A stretch of 64,000 nt of DNA from positions 42,686-106,685 of the forward strand of contig CAZNPH010000015.1 of assembly GCA_964574985.1 (NCBI GenBank), read 5' to 3'. Every line of letters starts with the position of its first letter. The first letter of the stretch is position 1. The notes under the pieces are model-generated. The model saw nothing but the letters and a program-made list of their open reading frames with translations. It was not told where the DNA came from and ran no database searches. Made by a program: the position numbers and the translations under genes. This stretch comes from CAZNPH01 sp964574985. Its GTDB lineage: Bacteria > Bacteroidota > Bacteroidia > Bacteroidales > SM23-62. Shown here piece after piece: positions 35,233 to 43,573 of this stretch.

Positions 35233-36633
35233 TCATGGATTGGTTTTTTCGAATGCCCCCAGGTCCGGACCTGCATCGGACAACCGGTTGACCCCATTCA
35301 TATCTTCCGGGAATTGTTCTGCGATCTCCACCGATCCGGCATCCAGTGCAGGTGAAAGGGAGTCGGGTTCGAACACCGAATTTACAACGGATGCAAAAAG
35401 CGGGTCTTCCTGATTGATCAGGGCGTTGAAATGTTCCCGGTCCTCCAGGTCGAACAGCCGGTCATCAATCCGGGCCAGACAATGATCGAGGGTAAAGTTC
35501 ATGATGCCGCCGGGATGTTTGTCGGTTTCGAATTCGCTTTCATGGGAGCCGTATATGATGCAGTTTCCAAAAAAGGCCTTGTCGATGGCCCTCAGCTGGA
35601 TGTTCCCGTATATATCTTCATAGTAATTGTTCAGGACCACCGATGGGGTTGAACGGCTGGAATACTTCCAGTAGTTGGCCATGGTGCAGTGGTAGAATTC
35701 ATAACTGCCTCCGATGGTCAGCGCCAGCAGGTACTGTCCGCAATTGGCAAACAGGCAGTTGTCTGCCACAATGGTGGTGCCCAGTCCGTATATTGCGGCC
35801 GAGGTCATGTTCTCGATCCTGCAACCCGAAAGCCGGACCGTGGGATGGTCATATCCGCCCAGGGTGTCGGCCCGGATGCCGATGATGGCATTTTTCATAT
35901 GTACGTACCGGAGGTCGTTGTCCTTGCTTCCCGGAAGGAACCAGATGCCGTCCCATTGTCCCGGGATGTCCTGGTACATCTTTTCCAGCCGGTCTCCTTC
36001 CATGATGACCGGCTGATCCTGTTCCCCGCCGGCGATCAATGTTCCGGCAACATACATCCTGGATTCCCGGTGAAAGTGCAATCTGGCCCCGGCCTCAATA
36101 TTCAGTACCGCCTGTGTATCCACAAGCATGGAATTGATGATCAGGTAAGGTTTGTCTGCTGTCCAGGTGGTTGTGCCGATGATTTCCCCGTCGATCTTAT
36201 GTACATCCTGGCCCCAGGCAACAATATCCACATCCTGAATATTCCCGTTGTTGACAAATACGATGGAATCATGGATCATCAGCAGTCCGTCCCCGTTGTT
36301 GGGATCCATGGTGACCTCGACAAAGATGTACATGCTGTCTCCGGGTGGCAATTCAACCTCACTGGCCCTGGTGGCCGGATCCCCGTCAATGTTGATACGG
36401 AAAACCGATTTTTCACCCCCGGCCAGACGGATCTCATCGATCCGGATGTAATCCTCTTCGGGATTGTAGACTTTGAGTTGTTGGGTGGTTGATCCGACGG
36501 TGGTAAAAATGGTATCGAACCAGACCGTATCGCTTGAAAATTCAAGGATGACCGGGCGGTCAGTAAAAATGTGATCCCGTTCGCAGGAAAACCCCAGCAA
36601 ACACAATGCGACTGCAAACCATAAATCCCTCAT
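35233..36633 (-). CDS. Right-handed beta-helix lipoprotein
   Basis: The 466-residue protein has a lipobox (LLGFSC, Cys17). An immunoglobulin-like domain follows in the first 150 residues (FTTVGSTTQQLKVYNPEEDY, the choice-of-anchor type). Then comes a parallel beta-helix: repeated short strands with IGIRADTLGG, VRLSGCRIENMTSAAIYGLG, TIVADNCLFANCGQ and a carbohydrate-like face. The C-terminal anchor is LDAGSVEIAEQFPEDMNGVN and DAGPDLGAFE. Such proteins are exported and often bind or cleave polysaccharides, but no catalytic residues are obvious. ATG 36633 is used (the extra codon at 36636 is TTG). Confidence 0.85.
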   Translation of the reverse strand: MRDLWFAVALCLLGFSCERDHIFTDRPVILEFSSDTVWFDTIFTTVGSTTQQLKVYNPEEDYIRIDEIRLAGGEKSVFRINIDGDPATRASEVELPPGDSMYIFVEVTMDPNNGDGLLMIHDSIVFVNNGNIQDVDIVAWGQDVHKIDGEIIGTTTWTADKPYLIINSMLVDTQAVLNIEAGARLHFHRESRMYVAGTLIAGGEQDQPVIMEGDRLEKMYQDIPGQWDGIWFLPGSKDNDLRYVHMKNAIIGIRADTLGGYDHPTVRLSGCRIENMTSAAIYGLGTTIVADNCLFANCGQYLLALTIGGSYEFYHCTMANYWKYSSRSTPSVVLNNYYEDIYGNIQLRAIDKAFFGNCIIYGSHESEFETDKHPGGIMNFTLDHCLARIDDRLFDLEDREHFNALINQEDPLFASVVNSVFEPDSLSPALDAGSVEIAEQFPEDMNGVNRLSDAGPDLGAFEKTNP

Positions 36634-36710
36634 CAAACGGCTCGTTGATTCACCGGTTTATTAAACGGCTTCCGGACGCAATAATTATCAACCGGTCCCG
36701 GGAAATGACA

Positions 36711-37646
36711 TCATTTAACTGCTTTTGATTCTCTGGCATCGGAGAGCCGGACGTCCAGCTCATCGATTTTTTCTCCCCAGTAAACCGTGGTGTGCGGGAA
36801 GGGGATTTCGATGCCGCTCTTGTCGAATGCATGTTTCAGTCTCCTCCGGAATTCGCGGCCCACGGTCCATTGCTGGATGGGCTTGGTTTTGATCCTGGCC
36901 TTGATCACCACGGCGCTGTCGCCGAACTGATCCACACCGAAAATTTCAATGGGTTCAGTGATGTGATCTCTGTATCCGGGGTCATTGGCCATTTCTTCCC
37001 CGACTTCCCGGATGATCCGGGTGACCTCATCCGTGTTTTCCTTGTAGGCAACACCGATGTCAAAGACCATGGCCGACCATTTCTTGGTCATATTGGACAG
37101 GGAATTGATCTTTCCGTTCTGAAATACATGGACCACGCCGGACAAATCCCTGAGGGTTACTGTGCGGATGCCGATGCTCTCCACCAATCCGCCTGTCCCG
37201 TTGATCACGGCAACATCTCCCGTTCTGATCTGGTTTTCCATCAGCATGAAAAATCCGGAGATCATATCCCGTACCAGTTCCTGGGAGCCGAAACCTACGG
37301 CCAGTCCCACGATCCCTGCACCTGCGATCAGCGGACCGATGTTTACACCCAGTTTTCCGAGCAGAATCATGCCGAAAATGGTCCATATGGCGATCTTTCC
37401 GCTGACCCTGAGGATACTGGTAAGGGTCCTGGCCCTTTTTTCGGTTTCAGCAGCTTCTTTTTCCGGATCTTTTTCCGCCCGGTGAACGATCACGGACTGG
37501 ACTTTCCTGAGTCCGATCTTCAGGAATCTGAGCGAGATAAGGGCCAGTATCAGGATCAGTATGATCGGCGGCAGTGAATTGACCAGCCATCCGGTCACCG
37601 TTTCCAGCAAGGTCTGCCAGAATTCCTGGGTGAATAATTCTTTCAT
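36711..37646 (-). CDS. MscS-family mechanosensitive channel
   Basis: The 311-residue membrane protein has N-terminal helices (WLVNSLPPIILILILALISL and IWTIFGMILLGKLGVNIGPL). The pore-lining TM3 is GAGIVGLAVGFGSQELVRDM followed by SGFFMLMENQIRTGDVA, and a cytoplasmic beta/alpha vestibule carries VESIGIRTVTLRDLSGVV. Channels open on hypo-osmotic shock to release solutes. ATG 37646 is preferred; the longer frame starts with TTG upstream of a good -7 box. It is followed by the beta-helix lipoprotein gene with a 77-base gap. Confidence 0.93.
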   Translation of the reverse strand: MKELFTQEFWQTLLETVTGWLVNSLPPIILILILALISLRFLKIGLRKVQSVIVHRAEKDPEKEAAETEKRARTLTSILRVSGKIAIWTIFGMILLGKLGVNIGPLIAGAGIVGLAVGFGSQELVRDMISGFFMLMENQIRTGDVAVINGTGGLVESIGIRTVTLRDLSGVVHVFQNGKINSLSNMTKKWSAMVFDIGVAYKENTDEVTRIIREVGEEMANDPGYRDHITEPIEIFGVDQFGDSAVVIKARIKTKPIQQWTVGREFRRRLKHAFDKSGIEIPFPHTTVYWGEKIDELDVRLSDARESKAVK

Positions 37647-37685
37647 GCCTGTGTATATTTTTTTGTTTGAATGATTTACGATAGG

Positions 37686-37693
37686 CAAAGTTA
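37686..37693 (-). promoter_or_regulatory. Candidate -7 box of the MscS gene
   Basis: On the minus strand this reads TAACTTTG, an exact TAnnTTTG, 40 bases before the ATG at 37646. It supports that ATG over the upstream TTG, which overlaps the box. Confidence 0.4.
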
Positions 37694-37798
37694 CAATCTA
37701 ATAGGGAAAAACCCATATGGCCGGGATGTTTTGACCGGATGTGCCCTGATAACCTCGGGTTCCGGCTGATTTTTGCCTTCCCGGGGCATAAAGGATTG

Positions 37799-38857
37799 AT
37801 GCGGGGTGGTTTTTTCCATACGGTCATCCGGGGAACAGCGTCCGGATGCTGTTTTTGCCTTCTGGTCATCTGCCTGGGAGCCGGAAGTTCTCCGGTGAGC
37901 GGAAACAGGATCAGGACGGTGTTTTACAATGTGGAAAACTTCTTTGATACAGAAGATGACCCCGGGTTCCGGGATGAAGAGTTCCTGCCGGAAAGCATCC
38001 GGCACTGGTCGCTTTTCCGGTACAAGAGAAAACGCAGGAATATCTATAAAGCCCTGGCCGGTGCGGGTGGCTGGGGTGGAGCCGATATCATCGGGCTGTG
38101 TGAGGTAGAGAACAGTGGCGTCCTGGAGGATCTCACCCGGAACACACCCCTGAGCAAGTACCGGTACCGGTATCTGCACCGTGATTCGCCGGATCCCAGG
38201 GGCATCGATGTGGCCCTGGTTTACAAGAAGGAGGTATTCATACCCCTGCACCATGAAGTCCTCCGGGTTGGCGGCCATGACGGCAGGGAATCCTGGCGGA
38301 GCAGGGACATTCTCTATGCAAAAGGTTTGATCAGGGGACCGGATACCCTGCATATTTTTGTGAATCACTGGCCTTCAAGGCGGGGAGGTGTCCTGCATTC
38401 CGCTCCAAGGCGGAAATATGCGGCATTGATCCTGCGTGCAAAACTGGATTCCCTTTGGGCCTGTGACCGCGAATGCCGGATCCTGGTGATGGGGGATTTC
38501 AATGACGAGCCGGAGGATCACAGCATACAGGATGTTTTGCTGGCCGAAAAGGATGCCCGGAGCGGCCGGACGCTGATCAATCTGTGCAGGCCGGAAGATG
38601 CCGCCCCGGCGGAAGGATCAATCAAGTACCGCGGGCTCTGGTACAGGTTTGACCAGGTCATGGTTTCGGCCCCGCTCGCACAGTCGGCCTGCGGGGAATC
38701 ATGCCGGGTGTACGCTCCCTTTTTCCTGCTGACCGGTGACAGCCGCTATACCGGTCACCGTCCCTGTTCAACGTACCGCGGGTACCGTTATGAAGGGGGC
38801 TTCAGTGATCATTTGCCTGTGGTGGCCGATTTTTATCGCGGACGGCATCATCCCTGA
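37799..38857 (+). CDS. Secreted endonuclease/exonuclease/phosphatase-family protein
   Basis: From ATG 37799 the protein (352 residues) begins with a signal-like hydrophobic helix (GCCFCLLVICLGAGSSPVSG). The EEP fold follows: VFYNVENFFDTEDDP with the catalytic Asn-Glu pair, IIGLCEVENSGVLEDL with Glu, the strand IFVNHWPSRRGG with His, LVMGDFNDEPEDHS with the Asp-x-Asn pair and GGFSDHLPVVADFY with Asp-His. All key residues of the family are present. Substrate may be DNA, RNA or a phospholipid or inositol phosphate. Its 3' end overlaps the convergent CCA-adding enzyme gene by 56 bases. Confidence 0.9.
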   Translation: MRGGFFHTVIRGTASGCCFCLLVICLGAGSSPVSGNRIRTVFYNVENFFDTEDDPGFRDEEFLPESIRHWSLFRYKRKRRNIYKALAGAGGWGGADIIGLCEVENSGVLEDLTRNTPLSKYRYRYLHRDSPDPRGIDVALVYKKEVFIPLHHEVLRVGGHDGRESWRSRDILYAKGLIRGPDTLHIFVNHWPSRRGGVLHSAPRRKYAALILRAKLDSLWACDRECRILVMGDFNDEPEDHSIQDVLLAEKDARSGRTLINLCRPEDAAPAEGSIKYRGLWYRFDQVMVSAPLAQSACGESCRVYAPFFLLTGDSRYTGHRPCSTYRGYRYEGGFSDHLPVVADFYRGRHHP

Positions 38858-40256
38858 GACTGAGTCCGAGTTCCTTTCCTTTTTCAAGCATAAAACGGTA
38901 TGCCGCGGAATAATCGCTGGGAATGATCCCGTCAAGAATGGCATCTTTTATCGCGTTCTTGATTATGCCCACTTCCCTGGAGGGTTTTATTCCGAATGTT
39001 TCCAGGATCAGGTGGCCCGATACGGGGGGCTGAAAATTCCTGATCGCATCCTTTTCCTCTGTTTCACTGATCTTTTTTCTGACTTTCCGGAAGTTGCCGA
39101 GGTTCTGGCGGACAGTCCTTTCCCTTTTGGAGGTGATGTCCGCTTCACAGAGGAGCATCAGGTCATCCAGGTCATCCCCAGCTTCGAAGATCAGCCGCCT
39201 GACGGCCGAATCAGTTACATTTCCGGGAGAAAGGGAGATGGGGCGCAAATGCAGCAAAACCAGTTTTTGTACATATTTCATCCGTTCATCCAGAGGCAGT
39301 TTGAGCCTTTTGAAAATTACCGGGATCATCTTGGATCCGTAAAAATCATGTCCGTGAAATGTCCATCCGTCAGCGGGATCAAATTTCTTTGTCAGGGGTT
39401 TGGCCACATCATGAAAGAGGGCGGCGTACCTGAGCCAGAGGTCCCCGGTTTTTGCAGCCACATTGTCCAGGACCCGCAGGGTGTGGTCAAGGTTGTCTTT
39501 GTGTTTTTTCCCGTTGATCTCCTCCACGCCTTTGATCTGATCCAGTTCCGGCAGGATGACAGCCAGCAACCCGCTTTTTTCGAGCAACCTGAAACCCGCA
39601 GAGGGCTTCGCTGACAACATGATCTTGTTCAGTTCATCGGTGATCCTTTCCTGTGAAACAATAAAGATCCTGTGTAAGTTATGACGTATGGCCGAAAATG
39701 TTTTTTTGTCGATCCTGAATTGCAATTGGGTGGCAAACCGGATGGCACGCATCATTCTGAGCGGATCATCGGAAAAAGTACGGGCCGGGTCCAGGGGTGT
39801 GCGTATGATATGTTGTTCCAGGTCCCTGAGGCCCCGGAAAGGGTCGATCAGTTTGCCGTATTCTCCGGGAATTAAACTCAGGGCCAGTGCATTGATGGTG
39901 AAGTCCCTCCTTTTCTGGTCATCTTCCAGGGTCCCCTTTTCAACCGCTGGTTTTCTGGAATCTTTCCGGTAGGATTCCCTGCGGGCACCGACGAATTCAA
40001 TCTCCTTGTCCCCGTACCGCAGCATGGCCGTTCCGAAATTTTTAAATATGCTGATGCCTTCTTTCAGGTTCATGGCCTTTGCCACTTTTTTTGCCATGGT
40101 GATGCCATTTCCGGCAACCACCACATCAATGTCCTTGCTTTCCCTGTTCAGCAGCAGGTCCCGGACAAATCCCCCGATGACATAGGCAGGGGTACGCTCC
40201 CTGGCAGCAACATCCCGGATGACTTTAAAAATATGATCATCTAAACATTTATGCAT
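38802..40256 (-). CDS. CCA tRNA nucleotidyltransferase / poly(A) polymerase-type enzyme with HD domain
   Basis: The 484-residue class II nucleotidyltransferase shows AYVIGGFVRDLLLNRESKDI with the metal-binding D-x-D (DIDVVV), RRESYRKDSRKPAV, the RRDFTINALAL motif and IRTPLDPARTFSDDPLRMMR. A helical domain follows (ERITDELNKIML) and a C-terminal HD phosphohydrolase with FHDVAKPLTKKFD and HGHDFYGSKM. This architecture usually repairs or adds the 3'-CCA of tRNA. ATG 40256 is chosen over a TTG 15 bases earlier. It converges on the EEP nuclease gene. Confidence 0.92.
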   Translation of the reverse strand: MHKCLDDHIFKVIRDVAARERTPAYVIGGFVRDLLLNRESKDIDVVVAGNGITMAKKVAKAMNLKEGISIFKNFGTAMLRYGDKEIEFVGARRESYRKDSRKPAVEKGTLEDDQKRRDFTINALALSLIPGEYGKLIDPFRGLRDLEQHIIRTPLDPARTFSDDPLRMMRAIRFATQLQFRIDKKTFSAIRHNLHRIFIVSQERITDELNKIMLSAKPSAGFRLLEKSGLLAVILPELDQIKGVEEINGKKHKDNLDHTLRVLDNVAAKTGDLWLRYAALFHDVAKPLTKKFDPADGWTFHGHDFYGSKMIPVIFKRLKLPLDERMKYVQKLVLLHLRPISLSPGNVTDSAVRRLIFEAGDDLDDLMLLCEADITSKRERTVRQNLGNFRKVRKKISETEEKDAIRNFQPPVSGHLILETFGIKPSREVGIIKNAIKDAILDGIIPSDYSAAYRFMLEKGKELGLSLRDDAVRDKNRPPQANDH

Positions 40257-40290
40257 ATGTAAATATGACAATTTGTATGCACTGTGATGA

Positions 40291-40298
40291 CAAAATTA
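40291..40298 (-). promoter_or_regulatory. Candidate -7 box of the CCA-adding enzyme gene
   Basis: Minus-strand TAATTTTG matches TAnnTTTG, 35 bases before ATG 40256. The adjacent -33 was not recognised. Confidence 0.35.
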
Positions 40299-40417
40299 CA
40301 ATTATTTGTTCACAATGCTTTCCAGACAGCGGTATTTGAAATTGGTATGTTATTTGAGCAAAAGTAACCACGATCTGTTAAAAAATTCGGATATTTATTC
40401 AATCAAAAGAAACAACA

Positions 40418-40774
40418 ATGACAGAACATCTGACTGCAGAGACATTCAAACAAAAGGTTTTTGATTACGAAAAAAACAAGGAATGGAAATATGAAGGTGA
40501 GGTTCCCTGCCTGATTGATTTTTATGCCGACTGGTGTGCGCCCTGTAAAATTGTGGAGCCGGTGCTGGAGGAACTTTCCAGGGAATATGACGGCAAGATG
40601 AGCTTTTATAAGATTGATACGGAAAAAGAAAAAACCCTTGCCTCCATGTTTGGCATTCAAAGCATTCCCTCCCTCCTGTTCATTCCCCTGGAAGGCCAGC
40701 CTCAGATGGCCATGGGGGCTTTGCCCAAGGAGACTTTCAAAAAGGCGATCAAAGAAGTCCTGAAGGTCGGGTAG
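40418..40774 (+). CDS. Thioredoxin
   Basis: A 118-residue cytosolic thioredoxin with LIDFYADWCAPCKIVEPVLE (active-site Cys40 and Cys43), the mid-helix Asp and the cis-proline in IQSIPSLLFI. The N-terminus carries an additional 25 residues with no signal peptide. It reduces protein disulfides using thioredoxin reductase. It heads a three-gene plus-strand group: 23 bases to a peptide-binding lipoprotein, then 10 bases to a trypsin-like protein. Why a redox protein is coupled to these is unknown. Confidence 0.93.
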   Translation: MTEHLTAETFKQKVFDYEKNKEWKYEGEVPCLIDFYADWCAPCKIVEPVLEELSREYDGKMSFYKIDTEKEKTLASMFGIQSIPSLLFIPLEGQPQMAMGALPKETFKKAIKEVLKVG

Positions 40775-40797
40775 GACCGGGGACACTCAATAGAAAT

Positions 40798-42465
40798 ATG
40801 ATTGTGAGGTCTTTTTCCCTGGCTTTTGGCGGATTGCTGATATGGTTTTCTTCATGTTCGGGGCCTGATGATACACATGCCGGGCGATCCGTATTCAGAT
40901 ACAATGAGTCCAAGGGCATTTCTACGCTTGATCCGGCCTATGCCAGGAACCAGACGGTGATCTGGCCGGTCAATCAGTTATTTAACGGACTGGTGCAGAT
41001 GGACGACAGTTTGTCTGTAAAACCATGCATTGCCCGTTCCTGGGATATTTCCGGAGACGGACGTGTATATACTTTCCATTTGAGGAAGGATGTGTTTTTT
41101 CACCGGCATGCGTTGTTCGGGAGCCGGGAGAAAAGAAGGGTAATGGCGGATGATTTTTTGTATAGTTTCTCACGGATCACCGATCCGGCGGTTGCTTCAC
41201 CGGGTGCCTGGATTTTTAATCACCTGGACCGGTCGGGTGAACACCCGGAAGGTTTTGATGTTCTGAACGACAGTACATTCAGGATATTCATCCGGGATAT
41301 TTTCCCGCCTTTTGCCGGTTTGCTGACCATGCCCTATTGTTCGGTGGTTCCCCGTGAGGCCGTGGAATATTTTGGTAGTGGTTTCCGCAGCCATCCGTTA
41401 GGGACCGGACCTTTTATGTTCGGGAACTGGAGGGAGGACGAAAAGCTTGTACTGGTCAGGAATCCGGATTATTTCGAAAAAGATGCACATGGCAGGCCAC
41501 TGCCATACCTGGATGCCGTTTCCATCACATTTATCAAGGACAAACAATCCGAATTTCTGGAATTCATGCTGGGCAACCTGGATTTTCTTTCCGGAGTACA
41601 TCCCGTATACAAGGATGAACTGACTACCCCTTCGGGGAACCTGAATCCCAAATATGCCGGTCGCTTCCGCATGTACAGGCAATCATACCTGAATACGGAA
41701 TACCTCGGTTTCCTGGTCGATGAGGATGCCCCGGCAGCAGCCGGCAGCGTATTGCTGGATGTCCGGGTCAGGAAAGCCATCAATTACGGTTTTGACCGGG
41801 TCAGGATGATGAAATACCTGAGAAACAACATCGGCACCCCTGCCCTGGCAGGTTTTGTCCCTGAAGGAATGCCATCCTTTTCTGACCGGGCCGTACAGGG
41901 TTATGACTATGATCCCGACCGTTCCAGGCAGTTGTTGCGGGAAGCAGGGTATCCTGACGGCAAAGGGCTCCCTGAGATCACCCTGACCACCACTTCGGAT
42001 TACCGGGATCTTTGTGAATATATCCAGCACGAACTCTCGCAGGTTGGTATCCGGATATCCATCGGGATCAGTACGGGTGCTGCTTTCAGAAATCTGGTCG
42101 CCAATTCGGAACTGCCCTTTTTCAGGGGATCATGGATTGCCGATTATCCCGATGCCGAAAATTACCTGAGTCTTTTTTACAGCCCCAATTTCAGTCCGGC
42201 CGGACCCAATTACACCCATTACCGGAATCCGCGGTATGACAGTCTTTTTGAACAGGCAGTCGCTACTCCCGGCAGGAAGGAGAGATACAGGATGTACCAT
42301 ATTCTGGACCAAATGATCATGAACGATGCGGTGGTCGTACCCCTTTACTATGATATGGCCGTACGATTTGTGCCCATAAATATCCGGGGGATGCAGGGGA
42401 ATCCAATGAATTTATTAACTTTGAAACGGATTAGGAAAAATCAGGTGGACGGGTCATTGCATTAA
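40798..42465 (+). CDS. Peptide/oligopeptide-binding lipoprotein (SBP family 5)
   Basis: The 555-residue lipoprotein (lipobox FSSC, Cys20) has the family-5 substrate-binding fold of ABC importers: the start YNESKGISTLDPAYARNQTV, DGRVYTFHLRKDVFFHRHAL, then DDFLYSFSRITDPAVASPGA, and later FLVDEDAPAAAGSVLLDVRV with RKAINYGFDR. No permease or ATPase genes are adjacent. It may work with a distant importer. It is preceded by thioredoxin and followed 10 bases later by a trypsin-like protein gene. Confidence 0.93.
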   Translation: MIVRSFSLAFGGLLIWFSSCSGPDDTHAGRSVFRYNESKGISTLDPAYARNQTVIWPVNQLFNGLVQMDDSLSVKPCIARSWDISGDGRVYTFHLRKDVFFHRHALFGSREKRRVMADDFLYSFSRITDPAVASPGAWIFNHLDRSGEHPEGFDVLNDSTFRIFIRDIFPPFAGLLTMPYCSVVPREAVEYFGSGFRSHPLGTGPFMFGNWREDEKLVLVRNPDYFEKDAHGRPLPYLDAVSITFIKDKQSEFLEFMLGNLDFLSGVHPVYKDELTTPSGNLNPKYAGRFRMYRQSYLNTEYLGFLVDEDAPAAAGSVLLDVRVRKAINYGFDRVRMMKYLRNNIGTPALAGFVPEGMPSFSDRAVQGYDYDPDRSRQLLREAGYPDGKGLPEITLTTTSDYRDLCEYIQHELSQVGIRISIGISTGAAFRNLVANSELPFFRGSWIADYPDAENYLSLFYSPNFSPAGPNYTHYRNPRYDSLFEQAVATPGRKERYRMYHILDQMIMNDAVVVPLYYDMAVRFVPINIRGMQGNPMNLLTLKRIRKNQVDGSLH

Positions 42466-42475
42466 CCCTGACCAA

Positions 42476-43303
42476 ATGTACAGGAATATCTGGCAACAGA
42501 ACCAGCAGTCCGTTTGTTCCATTACTTTCCTCAGTGAGAATGGTTTCAGGATTGCATCCATTTCCGGGTTCAAGATAGATCATTATTTGGTTACCGATGA
42601 TTTTGTTTGCAGCCTCCTGAAACCAGACAGTGTTGAGATCAGGTTCATGAAAGAAGATGGCTGTTCGGAAAGGACATGCAGAAAAATGAAATTCCGGGAT
42701 TTTCAAAGGCGGATGGTGTCTCCCTGCAGGCATGAGCAAAAAAGATTTGCGGTGCTGGACCTGGATGTAAAGGAATTCAGGGATATCCCGTCGCTGAAGC
42801 TGAGCCGGAAAGTGGGATTCGAAATAGGCCACCCGGTTGCCCTGCTGGGTTATCAGCTTGAACAGGATAACCTGGTTTTGAAGAAGGGCATTATCTCTTC
42901 TTATTACAGGCATAAGGACGGCACCAATTATATACAGATCGATTGCAACCTCAGTCAGGGAAACTCCGGCAGTCCGGTCATCGACACAGAAAAGAATGAA
43001 GTCATCGGCATGGTGGGATTTTTCCTGGCCAGCATGACCAAAACGTACCGGGGCCTGATCGACATCATCAACCAGAACCTGGAACTTTTGGAGGAGATCA
43101 GGGGGCGGATCAACTTTTTTGATTTCGATCCGGTTCAAATCCTGATGACCAGCCAGAGCCAGATGAAATACCTGCTCAAATTGCTGTACAAAAGAGTCAA
43201 CTTTAGCCAGGGTTTCGCGCTGGAAGCCAACCGGATCCGTGATTTTTTCGTGGAGAACACCGGGGAAACCCGGAAAGAGCCCGGATCCGCTTCCCGGTCC
43301 TGA
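42476..43303 (+). CDS. Trypsin-fold protein with a probably dead catalytic site
   Basis: The 275 residues follow the HtrA-like beta-barrel pattern: SITFLSENGFRIASISGFKI near the start, then YLVTDDFVCSLL where active relatives have LVTNxHV, RFAVLDLDVKEF where they have DxAVLxL, and the serine loop CNLSQGNSGSPVIDTEKNEV with Ser164. So Ser is kept but His is replaced by Phe43 and Asp by Phe91. No signal peptide is seen. It might serve as a binding domain rather than a peptidase. A C-terminal helical tail ends in a basic stretch. Third gene of the thioredoxin group. Confidence 0.65.
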   Translation: MYRNIWQQNQQSVCSITFLSENGFRIASISGFKIDHYLVTDDFVCSLLKPDSVEIRFMKEDGCSERTCRKMKFRDFQRRMVSPCRHEQKRFAVLDLDVKEFRDIPSLKLSRKVGFEIGHPVALLGYQLEQDNLVLKKGIISSYYRHKDGTNYIQIDCNLSQGNSGSPVIDTEKNEVIGMVGFFLASMTKTYRGLIDIINQNLELLEEIRGRINFFDFDPVQILMTSQSQMKYLLKLLYKRVNFSQGFALEANRIRDFFVENTGETRKEPGSASRS

Positions 43304-43316
43304 GCATACCGTTGTC

Positions 43317-43547
43317 TTATTCCTTTTCTTCTTCCTGTTTCGATTCCTCCCCGGCGACCTCTTCGATCACCTTGTTGATTTCCTGCTCTGTCCTGTACAA
43401 TTTATCCCTGCATATTTTCAGCAGGTATACCACCCTTTTTACTTTGTCTGTCAGCTTGTCCACATCGGTTTCTCCTTCCTCCACCTGGTTCAGGATCTGT
43501 TCAATTTCTCCGATGGCTTCCTTGTAGGTGATGTTTTCCTTTGTCAT
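43317..43547 (-). CDS. xseB: Exodeoxyribonuclease VII small subunit
   Basis: A 76-residue acidic, helical protein with YKEAIGEIEQILNQVEEGE, VDKLTDKVKRVVYLLKICRD and a glutamate-rich tail, all normal for XseB. It assembles in several copies around each large subunit to degrade single-stranded DNA. It lies 26 bases after xseA and should be translated from the same message. Its end lies 14 bases from the convergent trypsin-like gene. Confidence 0.92.
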   Translation of the reverse strand: MTKENITYKEAIGEIEQILNQVEEGETDVDKLTDKVKRVVYLLKICRDKLYRTEQEINKVIEEVAGEESKQEEEKE

Positions 43548-43573
43548 GATTTTTACTTTGTATCTGTGGTTGA

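Noticed and set aside
37739..37798. Longer start of the EEP gene at ATG 37739
   Set aside because: Residues added are hydrophilic and the ATG at 37799 gives a proper signal peptide.
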